A stretch of 64,000 bases of DNA from Marsupella aquatica (lineage: Eukaryota > Marchantiophyta). The stretch is taken from NCBI GenBank assembly GCA_973895155.1, contig OZ316894.1:23002001-23066000 (forward strand), written 5' to 3'. The notes under the pieces are model-generated. The model was not told the DNA's origin and searched no databases. It saw only the letters and a list, made by a program, of their open reading frames with translations. The first letter of the stretch is position 1. Every line of letters begins with the position of its first letter. The position numbers and the translations under genes were made by a program. Positions 11,895-24,528 of the stretch are shown here, one piece after another.

Positions 11895-14800
11895 ATGAGA
11901 ATTTTCCATTTTTCCTCATGGAATGTTTGCGGACTATGTAATCCGGTTTGTAAGCATGCTGTTCTTAGGTGGGCTTCCTCTTTGCGCCCACCTCTTGATG
12001 CTCTGGCTTTACAGAAGATCAAGGCTGATGGATTCAGATTGGATAGTGCTCTACGTACTATTCTACCCTCCTTGCAACACTTTTGTTCTCCCCCTGATGA
12101 TGGCCGCGGCGGGACGGCTCTTCTCATTCACCCCTCTTTCAAGGTTACAACATCTGGCGTTCTTGACGGAGGAAGAGCGATTTGGATTCAGATTGAACAT
12201 GATGTGGGGAATTTTGGACTGGTTAGCCTTTATGCACCCAATTCGGCTGGAGAAAGATTGCTGTTATGGAACAACTTGTTGAATGTCCTGCCTCAGGACC
12301 GCTGGATAATTTGTGGTGACTTCAACATGACTGAGAGAAGCGAAGATTCTATTGGAGTATCCCCTCTCATCTGCGGCCGTGAGTTGGAATTTTGGCGCTT
12401 TCTCAAAACTAAGTTTGACCTGCTAGACGCTATCTCCATCCTGGGCCAGGCTACTGGTGCGTCCTTTACTTGGCGCAGAGTTCGCAATGGTAGACTGTCC
12501 CAATCAAGACTTGACCGCTTCTACTTCAGCGAGGCTGGCTGCTGGACCTCTGAGATTGTCGAGCTTAAACATGATGGAACATCAGCACTTTCTGATCACG
12601 ACCCTGTACTGATTACCTTTCGTCTTAATCCCTCACCTATGATTGACTCCAACAGGAGAAACGACCCTGTACTGATTACCTTTCGTCTTAATCCCTCACC
12701 TATGATTGACTCCAACAGGAGAAGAGCGACCTACTTTAAGGCGAACCCCTTGGTACTTCAGAAGTCTGGAAATTTGGAATTATTGGCAGCTGCGTGGAAG
12801 GGGGAAGGAGCTGCTTTGACGGACCCGCATCTTCGTTTTGCTGGGGCTTTTCAAAGATTTTGGAAATGCTACATGGAGCTTCAATCTCTGCCTGTGCCTT
12901 GCGAAGAAGAATTGGCACTCCTGAAGAACAAACTTCGCCTCCTTAAAATTGCTATCATGGATGAGTACTCTCTGGGAGCTGTCCAGGATTTTTCCTTCAC
13001 AGATAATTGCGTTCGCGAGCTAGAGCTTGAAGATGCACACTACTACCGGCGTCTTTCCCGAATCAACTGGCTTGGTTAGGGGGAAGAACCTTCTAAGTTC
13101 TATTTCTCATTGGTCAAGGCAAAGCAAGTGAGAGAGACGATGGAATGCCTAATTGGAGAGGATGGCAAAGAAATTAGGGATGAAAATATGATTATCAAGG
13201 AGGTTCAGACATTCTGTGAATCACTGTACTCTCCACCTGAACGAAGTGCTGTGGAACTTATGGAGATGAGATCTGCTCGTCGGAGGCTTTGCGAACACAC
13301 TCATTTCTCCCCGTCTGCCACTGAGAACAGAAATCTAGATATGTTACCTACCTTATAGGAGGTACATGATACTCTGCTCATGCTACCCAATGACAAGGCG
13401 CCTGGAGTGGATGGTATAACCGCCGAGGTCTTGAGGGCCTCTTGGGATTTTGTGAAAGCTGATTTCTATGATATGATCTGTGCCTTTTGGAGGACTGGTC
13501 ATATTTCTTATGGCATCAAGGATGGAGTGATCCGCTTTATCCCCAAAAAGACTGACAAGCGGCATCTGAGCGACTAGAGGCCGCTGACGATGCTTACCAT
13601 TACCTACAAGATTTTGGCTAAGCTGCTTGCTCGACGACTGATGGTGCTGCTGCCCCGTATGATTAGTCCACAGCAGACCGGTTTCATTCCCGGTCGACAC
13701 ATTTTGGAGAATATCTCGCTTACTTGGTTGGCAAGCGACTGGATTGAATATACGCAGACCCCATCTCTCTTTTTGCAACTTGACTTTGAGAAAGCTTTTG
13801 ATAGGGTCGACCATCTCTACATCTGGGAGACTATGAACCTTCTAGGTCTTAGTTCACATTTCATTCTCTTGGTACGGTCCCTCTTAAGCAACTCTTGCTC
13901 TAAAGTTCTCATCAACGGTCTTTGGTCTGCTGATATTCACATGTGCAGAGGAGTCCGGCAGGGGTGCCCCCTCTCCCCACTTCTATTTGCTATCTCTACT
14001 CAGCCCCTAATGGATTTCTGCCAAGCGGAGATTGTTGCTGGTCCTTTGCAGGGACTCAAAATCTCCCCTTCCTTCACCCTCTGTTTTAGGTTGTTTGCTG
14101 ACAATCTGGGCCTCTTTATCCCTGCTGATGTGATAGCTTTTGAGCAAGCCAGAAGCACTATTACCTGCTATGAGTGTGCTACGGGTGCTAAACTCAACCT
14201 GGCTAAATCAACCATCATTCCCCTGGCACTTGAAGAGATCCCTGGCTGGCTACAGGACACTGGCTGTACAATCAGCCCTGCTGGCACTGTGCAGAGATAT
14301 TTGGGTGGACCTTTTGGATCAATCTTATTGAGAAGCAACTACATTGCTTTTGCTTAGGCCGGATTAGTGCACGTCTTGCATCCTGGTCCACTCGCTTTCT
14401 TTCCTTCACAGGTCGTCTACTGTTAATCAAGCATGTGCTTCAGGCCATCCCGGTCTATCACATGATGTTCCTACTCTCTCCCGCTGCTTTGACTAAAAAG
14501 CTGATTGCTTTAAACACAATTTTTCTGTGGGGTTCGAACCCGTTGGGTGGAAGACGCATCCCACTTGTGGCTTGGGATAAGATGACTCGACCCAAATCTG
14601 ACGGTGGACTTGGCCTAAAGGACTTCAAGAGTCACTCTGATGCCCTTCTGTGTAAGTGGTTTACTGGCGCTTTGGACCATCCTGAATCTGAATGGGCTTG
14701 CATGTTCGCGGAAAACCTTCGACTTACCAAATGGCGGAACTACAAGGCTATACGTCGAAGCTCTTACTCTATGGCTGACAAGTTGCTACTCTGTACCCCT

Positions 14801-15742
14801 TGTAGCTTTGGGAGACTTACGTATACGAATCAGTTGTGGAGTGCCTGGGAGAGAATGAGATCAAATTTGATTTTCTGTCCTACTGAGGCTGATCATATCC
14901 CTGGCCACTGGGGATTTGAGGATACTATCCACTGTCTACAAGGATTCTACAATTTACCTGAGATCGATATTGTGCTGCTAACAAGAACATTTGGTTCTCT
15001 GGGTATCAGGAGAATTCGGGACTTCTGGTCTACAATTGATGGCACTTGGAAAAATGTTGAATTACGTCTACCTCGTCTGAGAGGCCTTACGCTTCCCAAC
15101 AGGACTTTATGCCTCTCTCTTGCTGGTGTGATTCGTGGCTCTCCCTGTGAGGGAGATGCTACTGCTACTGCTTCTCGTACCTGCATGTGGCGCTGGTTGG
15201 ATCGGGTGGAGAGAATGAATTGTTTTGACTTAACAAATGCACGTGCTTATGAGTTGCTTCGCCCAAAAGGCACTGACTCCGCCCGGCTGGACCGGATCTA
15301 GGGGGAAAATTTACCGGATGAGGATTGGAATAGAGTGTGGAACACTGTGTGGGCTTCTGACCTCTCTACCCGTGCTAAGGTCTTTCTGTGGCGGATTATT
15401 GCGCAAGGCTTGTTCTCTGGCTCCCGTGCTCTACGGATTGGCAAGTCGGATGGCTGCTGTGGCTTATGTGCTGGGACGATTGAAACTATTCCTCACATTT
15501 TCTTTTCATGCCATCATGCTTGTTGCTGTTGGCGGGAGGTCCACGGATGGATGGAGGGTGCACTCTACGATGGATCACCAAGTTTATTCACTCTGATTTT
15601 TTCCGCTGCAGGGAAACTGCCTATTCACTCTCTTCGGATTTACACGGTTTACCAGATCCTGTGGTGCATTTGGCTAGCCCGTAATGCTCAAACTTTTGAC
15701 AAAACTCGTCACAGAATCTTTGATCAATTGCATCATCTCTGA
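11895..15742 (+). pseudogene. LINE ORF2: endonuclease, reverse transcriptase, zf-RVT; inactive
   Basis: The start is set at ATG 11895 (MRIFHFSSWNVCGL), the usual beginning of the APE-like endonuclease. Endonuclease motifs: WNVCGL, QKIKAD (the catalytic Glu of the usual QETK is Lys here), CGDFN and SDHDPV. Reverse transcriptase follows: NDKAPGVDG, LDFEKAFDRVD, GVRQGCPLSPLLFA and FADN, where the second catalytic Asp of FADD is Asn. A C-terminal zf-RVT block follows (STRAKVFLWR, CCGLC, ETIPHIFFSCHHA). In-frame TAG codons sit at 13077, 13356, 13575 and 15299, and one frameshift near 14310-14335 moves to another frame. A 63-bp exact tandem duplication follows SDH. Confidence 0.93.
12598..12723 (+). 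repeat. Exact 63-bp tandem duplication inside LINE endonuclease
   Basis: Positions 12598-12660 and 12661-12723 are identical by eye and add 21 residues (DPVLITFRLNPSPMIDSNRR then one more) in frame, right after the SDHDPV motif. Perfect identity implies a recent event, such as replication slippage or unequal exchange, or an assembly artefact. Confidence 0.9.
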
Positions 15743-16430
15743 GATTTTGGACCACTTGAATGCGGTTATCACATCCACTTTGGTGCTATCTACCTCTCTG
15801 TTAAGCCGCAAACATCGACGCCTCTCAGGTGCTAAGGGACTGATAGAGACAAAATGCATCAGCATTCTCAGGAGTGGGGTTAGGAGGATTGAATCCATCC
15901 TGGATGGCGGTGTTGCAGGAGGACACCCGGCGCTTTGATCCTTTTTAGGCCACAGAAGCTCTTAGTTAATGGTTTACTTAGCTGCCTTTGTGTCCTTGAT
16001 CATAGGCCTACTTTATATCTTTAGGATTAGGAATTTTCGCTCTTATGCCTGCCCTTGATCTTATTACGGCATTCCGAGCTGCTTGACTACCCCCCCTTTT
16101 TTTACCCTTGCAGGCTTGGTTGACTGATGAGCCTTAGGACCATACTCCTGACAAGACATCCGTCCCCTTGCACTGGCACTATTTTGATTCTGCTTTACTC
16201 TTGAGTTGATTAGATACAACTGTCTGAGTGCCAGTGAAAACTTGATTCTTACTAGTTTTCAACATCTGTGGGATCTGATGTCCTTGACTTTCTTGGACTC
16301 TTATGTGTCCTATCACTCTTTTGCCCTTTGTGGCTTCTGCTGCCGTTTGGCCTGCTGGTTCCCCCCGTCCGTGGGGTTCACGCGGAATAAAATAAAAAAT
16401 AAAAAAATAAAAAAATATTGCCTCCAACTT

Positions 16431-18112
16431 TTCTAGTGTTGTCTAGGCAATTAGATTGCTTTTGAGAAAACTACCCTTCTTAAAAGTGAGCACTATTAAA
16501 CCCCGATAGGGGGGAGCTAGGCGGAGCTACGGGTACTGAGGGAGCTGAGTGTGAGGGTTGGTTACAATGGCCGTGGGCCTGCCGTGGGCTATGGTAGAAA
16601 AAAATGTGCGGAACCGAGCTCCTGCTGTGCCCTTGAACCGGCATTTTGCAATAGCTCATTCCCTGAAGCTTTCAATGGGGAAGTTCTGCAATACCAAAGT
16701 TGAGAGCGGAGGTCACTGTGGACTGACATTCAGGCCTGGGTCAAGCAAGGAGGTTGGAGTTGAAGCCGCCTATGCTTGACCTTCTCTATTTTCTCTCCCT
16801 GCCACTGCCTCTATTGTTGCTTATCATTTCCGAAGCCATTTGCTGCATGATTTTAGGTGTTCACGTGAGAGAGACCTTGAGGTCGGAGCTACAGCCAGTT
16901 GGAGGTGGTCACAATTTCCTACTAATAATCACATCCTGGGTTAGTTTTTTGCATCTCAAAGCTGTCTATCTTTTGCGCTTCTGGCCATGCTGCCTCTTCT
17001 GCCAGTGCATGAGTCATCTTGAGGAATTGTGTATCATTTCTTCTCAGGAGGCACAAAATGAGCTTTGTACCATGGTTTCCCAAATTTCTAGCTTGTTGGG
17101 TCCATCTAGTTGCACCATACATGTAGTTGTGTCATACAGCTTTTGCATAATGTGGGAATCCATATTTTCACAGTGCTTGCTCTTGGAAACTGGGAGCCAA
17201 GAGTTTGGAGCCGGGAGCTGAGACTAAGACTTGTGACTGATTTTGGGCTCTATGATGCATGTTTCCTACTTGCAAATGAAGATTGGGGACCACTACATTG
17301 CAGAGTGCGACCTTGGAGCTACCCGTGCAGCTCCGAGTATTTGGTGCTGCATTGCTCCACCCACTAGCGGAGGCCAGGACAGTCACTACTTGCATTTCTT
17401 TGAAGCACTTGGCACTGAAGTCTACGTGGGAGGAATGCACGGCTTCGTGACGCTGGTGGCCCCCCATTGACATTTGTGAGCAACTCCACTATGACTCGTT
17501 GAATTTTATTTCTGTCTTTTGTGTCATTGCGCTGCATTGGTAGAATCTTTCTCTGCATACACAGTATATATAGCTCCCAGTCTTGCTCTTATGTACCGCT
17601 AGGGTGTGCCGGGCATAGACTTTGTTGCATTTTGCGGTGGGAAATCTGAGCTAGTAGTTGTGCAAAGGGGATTGTTGAGCTGAAAGGCCATCAGAATTTT
17701 TTTTGGTTGCCCCGGGTAAGTGACTGAGGTCGATCAGTTCAGTTGTTAAGTGCCCTCATGTTCCGCGACCATCTTCTTCATTCACCTTAGAGGGTAAGGT
17801 GCGGCTCCATCATACCAAACACTTCTCGCCGTCCCAAACTGCGAAAGGCTTCTCCCATTCTCTTTGGTGCAGACGTCTCTGTGGAATGCAATGCCCTGTA
17901 TGCCAGAGTTTTCATCTATTGGCATGTTAATATTTGCTCTTGGAATGATCTCGAAAGCTCCATGAGCAGTTTATGTTGAGAATTCTGTTTATGTTGTTGT
18001 TTCCGTCATATGCAACTTGCATTTTTGAATATATGTCCTGTCATTGATGATAGAGGGTGGTTGAGATCGGTTTTCTTTCTTCTTGGTAGTGGGTTAGTGT
18101 GTTCCCATCATG
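16431..18112. other. No gene recognised; flank of LINE target
   Basis: Contains the partner (16852-16915) of the short repeat at 8447-8500. The many short ORFs on both strands show no family motif. The minus strand toward 17750-18110 could be the leader of an LTR element lying left of the LTR at 18136, but no gag or pol motif was found. Confidence 0.4.
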
Positions 18113-18135
18113 CGCCCTCCATCTAGCGCCAAAAA
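18113..18135 (-). promoter_or_regulatory. Primer-binding-site-like sequence next to LTR
   Basis: On the minus strand the LTR end CCACA is followed by TTTTTGGCGCTAGATGGAGG. TGGCGC after a short spacer is the form of a Ty3/gypsy-type primer-binding site complementary to a tRNA 3' CCA end. This would place retroelement interior at lower coordinates, although the recognisable ORFs lie on the other side of the LTR. Confidence 0.45.
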
Positions 18136-19057
18136 TGTGGTGCTTCCCATGGCTCCCCAAACCCAAGAAAACTCCCTTGCTCAAGCCGATTCCCGCAGGT
18201 TTCATCCTTGGCGAGGTCATTTTTGAGGCTTAGCGGCATGGGACGCTGCTAATTCTCCTTCTACTACTATTAACATTTTACACACATATACTGGACAGAT
18301 CTTTCATCGGGTCATGAGATACTTAGTCGGCCTATTCTAGGCCTTCCCTTGTATTCCTCTCCTGGTCTTCCATTAGGTATGTTTGGATTCTGTCGCCGGA
18401 ATGATCCCCAATTGGCTTGGTTAAGCCGCTAAGACCTCTCTCAGCTCGACACATCCAACTCTCACTCCCTTGTTACTTCCCTTCATTGATGTGGGCACTC
18501 TTCACACAAGTTAATGCGACACACAAATAGCAAAATGATTCCTTCTGACTGAGTTATACCATGCACTTGCCATACAAACAGTACATCTCATACACAAGCT
18601 CTGCGAACTAAGTCGTGAGGCCAACTCTATTTAGTTCTTAGGCATGAGGAAACATAAATATACACAAGGGTCACTGTATAACTAACCGAGAGCTTCTCTT
18701 ACTACTTGATCCCAGTCTTGCTGGTGCAACTAAAAACTTGCTAAAAAAGAGGCCCTGAACTCCCCGCAGCCTAGGTACTTATCCTGGTTGTGGATCCGCC
18801 TGATTCCTTGCAGCGTAAGCCTAATCTACTTATCTGTAATCTACCTACCTATAATCTACCTATGTACAGCAAGGCAGGAGCACAAGTGTCGCCCTTACTC
18901 GTGGATCCACAATCCCACTAATCTAAGTATCAGGGCCGTCTTCTGGTCTTGATCCTAATCCTAAACTTGGAGATCTGAGCTCGCCCTGCCCACTCACGCC
19001 TCCTACCTCCATGTCCGCCCTTCCTAAAAGGAACGGCGCCCTTGCACCGTCACGACA
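18136..19057 (-). mobile_element. Long terminal repeat (922 bp), minus orientation
   Basis: Read on the minus strand it begins TGTCGTGACGGTGCAAGG and ends CACCACA, so it has TG...CA ends typical of LTRs. It is followed by a primer-binding-site-like TGGCGC. Within it is the block TAGGTATGTTTGGATTC followed by GCCGGAATG, also seen at 29417-29447, plus short AATCTACCTACCTAT tandem repeats (18835-18865). No second full copy was found, so the pair is missing, is solo, or belongs to a tandem arrangement. Confidence 0.5.
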
Positions 19058-22000
19058 CTGGTGGCGGATCCTCAATGGACGTCCCCAACGCTTCCCCCGC
19101 AGCCACTGCCGACGGTCCGTCCTCTGACAGATTACCTGCCCCAGACCGAGTCAACTGTCCATCGGCTTGACTGGGTCCACCCTTGGCTTTGGCCTCAGCA
19201 TCGGTCACGGCCTTCGATACGGCTTCGGCCTCCCCGACATGTTCTAGTGGAGGATTCGATACCTCGGACTCATCAATAGCTGTCCCGGCCTCGGCCCTGC
19301 CATCTCCACCTTCTTCAACAGGTGGATCTACTGCCGTGACCATGCCGGAAGTTGGTGCCAGATTGACCTCTTGGGTCACAACGGCTTGGTAAGACGTATA
19401 ACTCCCAGACCCAGAAGGTTTTCGCTTCTTCTTCTTCCCTGTTTCGGTAGCTGGTCCCTTCCCTTTGCTACCTACCTCCGGCACCGGGGCTTGTGTCTCG
19501 GCTTGTCCTTCGGCCAGTACCCCTCCTGGTAACGGAGTTCCCACAATTGGATTTGGACTAGATGAAGCCAAGCATTAAAATACTGCGGCTTGTTTCTTTA
19601 GCCGCTCCGTTTGGTTGTCGGCCCGCCGCTGTAGGTTCTCCATCTTCCTCGTGATTTCCTCCAACTCCTCCTGGGTCTCGTCCAGGTCCTTGCACGCCTC
19701 CTCCAGCTCCTTTTTGGTTTCCTCCAATTCTTTCTTTAAGGTAGCCCTCTCCTCCTGGGTTGCTCTTAGCTCCTTGTCGAGCTCTGCTACGACCTCAGAC
19801 TCCATCTTATTCATCTTGGCATAAGTCCGGTCGAGCTGGTCGTCTTTCTCACGGAGGTCGGCCTTGAAGCTGGCCTTCAAGGACGCAAGCTCCTGCTGCA
19901 GCACAATAATCCCTTGATAGGATTTCCCTAACTCGGCCTCCTTTTGCTCAAGGGCTCCGCGGATATCCTCGAGTTCCCCCTTTAATGCCCTCTCCCTTCT
20001 CTGGTTCTCCGCCATGGCCCGATTGTTGGTTGCTAAGTGGGCCTCCTCTACATCCCTTAGCTCCCGCTTCCATTTCTCTTTTTCCTTGACTGCGCCGGCC
20101 AACTCTCCTTGGGTCCGAGTCAGTTTATCTTTGATAATCTGATTGTCAGACTGAGCGGTATCCAACTGCCCCTGCATGATGTTTAGCTCATGTCGCTTGA
20201 TCCGCAAGTCATCTTGGGCTTTCCTGGCCACCTGCAGGACTTCCACCTCGGCTTCCTTCTCCCTAAGCCGTCGGATGACCTCGTCCTTCTTGCTTCTCTC
20301 CAAAGCCACCGCTTCTTCTAATCGGTGCTTCTCCAACCTCTCCCTCTAGTAGAAAGGTCCCTGCTCCAACTCCTCCCCAAAGATGTTGAGCGCCAGGTCC
20401 CCACACATCTCCCCGTACTCCATGGCTCTATCTTTAGCATAGGTGGAGTAAGTAGAAGTCATCGGCATCAACCACCTCGGCCTCTGTTCCCAAGCTGCCT
20501 TGCGGATTTCTTCTACGGTGGCAAGAGGGTTGCTTCTTTTTTTGGCAAGCCGCCTGATGTCCTCTGGCCAATCTCCTCCCGGTAAATCTTTCTCCCTAGC
20601 CAAGGCTGCCCTCTCTTCCTCCGTGAGTCGCTCTTGAAAATCTTGTGCCGTCTGCTTTATGCCGTCAAAGCTCGGGGGAGCAACCTCGGGTGGGGGAGAC
20701 TCGGGGCTACTCTGCTGGGTGGGGTCCCCTCGAACTACTCTTGGAAGCGTGGGGATAAATCGGCCATAGGTCCTTACCGCAACATGATGATCCAACCCAT
20801 AGCCGGAGTTATCATTGCTGTAGTCCTCCACCGCCTCCTCCACTGCTTGGACTCCCTGCTTCCCCCTCTGTTCCCCTGGTCCTGCCGTGAAAATGGCCTC
20901 ACAGACCACGGGCTCTTGTTCCTCCTCTGGGTTCCAGGCTATCCTCTCCCTCTGCTCTTCGTGGGAAGGAGCCTTAGGCTGCTCTGCCTTCGATTCGGGG
21001 CTTGAGGCTCCCACATACATTTGCACTCCCGGCTTGTGTTCCGGCCTCCTTCTCTCCTTGGCTCCGGTAAAGGGGTTTTCCCTCCTGAGTCGGCTTAGGC
21101 CGGCCTTTGGGGCAGTGTCCTGTACCGGTGCCGTTGCCGTTGCTGGTGCCGTTCTCTCCTTCTCCAGCATTTTCAGCAGATTTTGCATGCCTGATTGCTG
21201 CATCGGCAAGTCTTCTTTCCTTGGCCGAAACACCTGCTCGATCGTAGGACTGGCAGGCTGGTTGGGCTCTTCTATTGCCGGCCTCTGCTCTGGAACCTCC
21301 TCCGGTGCCCTTGCCGATAGGGGAAGTACTGGGGCAAAGATTTGACTTCTGGCATACTGGCACAACAGCGGCATGTGATAGCCAAGCCAAGACACGCTTC
21401 CCACGCCGATCACCTGCTGTTCCTCCTTCAAGATCTTCTTCAGTTGGTTGAGGAGGTACCCGTTGTAATCCTGGCTTGGGTCTGGCCTTTCTGCCAGGTA
21501 GACCTGAGCCTTGCCGATCTCTGCCCTTGGCAAGTTACAATGCATGGTCACCCGCAAGAAATCGATCATCTCTCCGATGTGCGGGTTGGTGCAGTATTCC
21601 GGAAGAAGCCATTCTTCGTTGATGGTCCTGGGAACGACCGGAACTCCTTATCAGGTAAGGTCTTCCTGGTATCAACCTTGGTCTTATTACCCATCGGCTA
21701 GCCAAACACCTTGGCAATCACCCTAGGAGTGAGATAGAAATCCTTTCCATACACCCTCGTGGAGTTCGTCTTGGGTTCCCATGATCTCACAAATTCTAAT
21801 AAATCTGAGTCCGGCACCTTCGGCTTCAGCCATGGTAATCTTACGAAGGCTTCCAAGCCAGATTCGGCCATGAAGCCCTGGTACTTCTTGGTCTGCATGG
21901 CCGTAAAGCATGCATCCTCCTCCCGTGCAAAATGTAATTGCACTTCCTCTGGTAGGATCGCCGCCCAGCCTTTCCAGGTGTCATCCTGTGTTGGAATGGC

Positions 22001-22756
22001 ATTGATGGGATCGACCTCCTCCTCTTCGGCTTCTCCCTACCTCCTGTTTTGCTGCTCTACTGGCTTCCTTGGTGCCGCCGACCTTGTTCTTTTTGCCGGG
22101 GTGGCCTCTTCGTTGTTGTTTCCTTTCCTCTTCATCTCGGCTGCCGTGGATGTTTCTCCTAGCACAGTTGCCTCCATCCACCCCTCCGTGCTACCCTTCA
22201 ACTCCCAGTGCGCGTCATTGCAGCGGTTGATGGCTTCTCAAATGCCGACGATTTTGTCTTCGCAAAACAGAAGGTCATCAAGCTAATTGGCAGTAGGAGT
22301 CCATAAGAACTTGGCCTTAATGAATTCTCCTCCTAAGAAGGCAAACTTCTGCAGCTCCCACACTCGAGCGAGCTCTTGCCATTCTCGAGCTGCTCTCTCC
22401 AATTCTTCATCCTTGTAAGTCCTAACGTACTCAGTTGCCCGTTCGAACAGGCATCCCCAAAAATGTGCTGCTTGATTGACGTTGCTCATACCCTCCTTGA
22501 GTCGATCGTTGGTATCTGCTCCAGCCCAGAGTGCTTGCCTAAGCAACTGATAGTAGTTAGCCTTCCGTAGTTGTCTGCCCAGTTCGTGCTTGCAAATGAG
22601 CCACCATTCCTTGCGAGCGGTCCTTACCCCTCTCCTCCTCTGGTCTTTCCTCCCGTTGGTTACCCCTAGCCGCCGATGCTTAGCGCGCCCTAACCCTAAT
22701 CGTGTTATCTCCCCCGACGTCCTTTCTTCCAGTCTCGGCCCGGGTTCCATAGTCAC
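19050..22756 (-). pseudogene. Retroelement-type ORF with long coiled coil, decayed
   Basis: Minus-strand blocks in order: 22756-22286 (basic, Arg-rich), 21943-21698 (containing AESGLEAFVRLPWLKPK and DLLEFVRSWEPKTNSTRVYG), 21569-20346 (407 codons), 20336-19575 (strong coiled coil rich in E, K and R, such as LKKELEETKKELEEACKDL) and 19571-19050 (low complexity, KKKKRKPSGS). The last three share one frame, separated only by a TAG at 20346 and a TAA near 19572; earlier joins need frameshifts. The architecture (a globular domain reminiscent of plant mobile or gypsy-type transposon proteins, a Pro-rich linker, then a coiled coil) fits extra ORFs in plant LTR elements. The family could not be confirmed. 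The ORF ends 8 bp inside the LTR. Confidence 0.5.
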
Positions 22757-23421
22757 CCTTAATTGTTTATATTTTCCTTGTCTTGTTACTATACTAAGGT
22801 GTTTCCAGGGTACACCCCTGCTTTTACCATGTAAACCGGCCTAGTGATTCCTGGCTAGGCATCACACCTTTTCTTGAAAGATCCTTAATGTGAACACAGT
22901 CTATACTTTGATTATGAGTATGACTGAGTGCTGCAATTTGCTTCATGTTGCATCCACTCTTTAGTTTCCAACTATTTTATGGACGAGTTTCATGCCAGTC
23001 TGCCTACACTCCTGCTCATTCACTCTTGCAAGCCCGCTTGCAAGCTCTATTTTGAATCCTACTCTGAATTTTCTGCTACTAAGATGTCTTCTTTTGAATA
23101 GCATACACCAGAAGTAAGCAATAGTGGAGGTTGTACTGCACATCAACACATCCAGTGAACTACCTCTCTGCTGCTCACTGTAGGGTGAGACTTTCACTCT
23201 TTCTGGATATTGTAGTTTGTAAGCAAGTTGATTAGGAGTGTTTCATGCTATGTTTATACTGTGACCCCTAGCTGGAACCAATGGAATGACACAGTGAGTG
23301 GGAACTGATAATTTAAGGTTGGTTGCTGTTGGTGAGGCAAGTACAGCTCCTGCTCACCTTGCTGATCGAAGGTGCTTATCAGAGGACGTGAACACACGTC
23401 ATCTCCACAAAAGCAACACTT
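22757..23421. other. No gene recognised
   Basis: Spacer between the coiled-coil ORF and the BRCT fragment. Short ORFs only, with no recognisable repeat or domain. Confidence 0.4.
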
Positions 23422-24528
23422 ATGGTGAGGACCCGCAACGCTGAACATGTGCGGCTTGCACGCAAGGCAGAGATGTTGCGCCTTGAGTATGTTAGACTTG
23501 GGATCCTTCCAGCCCAGTCTGCATGGTATTTTGAGTACCCTGTTGTTGCCAGGAACAACTACAGCCGGCCTGTACCTGCCTCTCCACCACTCCCAACATC
23601 CTTGGTAATTTTGTCTCTCATACATGACCCGCCACAAATTAGGGCCCAAGGGTGTGTGCATAGTTGCCAATATGACTGTCCTACCTCTAGGAAACGTACA
23701 AAGGTTGACAACCCGCTTCTGTTGGCTGGAATCAAAGCCATTTTGATTCCTGGCCACTATGGGTTCACCCAAGTGAGTTGGCCAATCGTACAAAAATGAT
23801 TCTCAGAGTTCCATGGGACTAAAGTCAAGGATATCACTCCACAGACTACACATGTTATTGCGGGGACATGGTTGGATGTGATGAACAAGTGGTCATGGTC
23901 CTTCATTGATTCTGCCATTACCAACCAAGGTCTAAAAGTGGTTGAAGTCTCTTGGTTGACTGATTCTGTTAAACATAGGTGTGTACAGAGTACTGAGCAA
24001 TATGAGTTGTGGGAGAGTGAGGAGGCCACTGCAGAGGCTTTGGCTGAAAAGGAAGCCTATGAAGCAGCGGCAGAGAAACCCAACTTTGCTTTTGTCCAAA
24101 ATGGACCTGTTGTCAACATAGGACACCATCCTATGCGTGCAGATGCTATATTGAATGAGCATGGCAACGAGAGAAATACCATTATGAAGGGGTTCAGTGT
24201 GGTATTTGCAGAAGAGGGAATTGGGGAGACTAAGTGCAGACTGTACAAGTCCATAGTTGTTGAGCTAGGTGGGACAGTGGAGGAGAGTCTAACAGAAACC
24301 TCTACTCATGTTGTAGGTCTGTCATACATGAAAATATGCAGAAAATTCTTTAAGACAATAGTGCATCATTTTGTCATGAACAACAATCTTTGGGTGCTTT
24401 CCCCTGATTGGCTTCTGGAATCAGCAGCGAGAGGGAAGCGACAGAATGCTTGGGACTTTGATATTTTTGAGGCCTGGCCCTCCAAGATTCAGCGGAGATG
24501 TATGCTTAGCAATGGTGGGAGAGAGTGA
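23422..24528 (+). pseudogene. BRCT-domain protein fragment (probable captured host gene)
   Basis: The main exon probably begins after the acceptor TTCTCAG near 23807 and runs open to TGA at 24528. It shows two BRCT-like modules. The first has GTKVKDITPQTTHVIAG and VVEVSWLTDSV. The second has KGFSVVFAEEGIG, VVELGGTVEES, STHVVGLSY and LWVLSPDWLLESAARG, where the W...S/D-W pattern is the BRCT alpha-3 signature. BRCT pairs bind phosphoproteins in DNA-damage and cell-cycle complexes. An upstream ORF from ATG 23422 (MVRTRNAEHVRLARKAEM) may be a 5' exon ending before GTAATT at about 23603, but it has no known domain. No catalytic partner domain is visible, so the parent gene is not named. It lies inside the 41-kb CACTA element, in the same orientation as Tnp2. 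Confidence 0.6.

Larger units (their letters stand above)
8883..16413 (+). mobile_element. Full-length L1-type plant LINE
   Basis: A perfect 17-bp target duplication, AATATTGCCTCCAACTT, flanks the element at 8866-8882 and 16414-16430. The 3' end is A-rich (AATAAAATAAAAAATAAAA) as expected for target-primed reverse transcription. The 7531-bp body holds a 5' region of about 700 bp, ORF1 with DUF4283-like and CCHC parts, and ORF2 with endonuclease, reverse transcriptase and zf-RVT parts. It is complete in length but inactive (frameshifts, amber stops, lost catalytic residues). Confidence 0.95.

Noticed and set aside
23254-23793. Minus-strand 179-codon frame opposite the BRCT 5' exon
   Set aside because: No domain signal and it lies opposite a better candidate; treated as a shadow.
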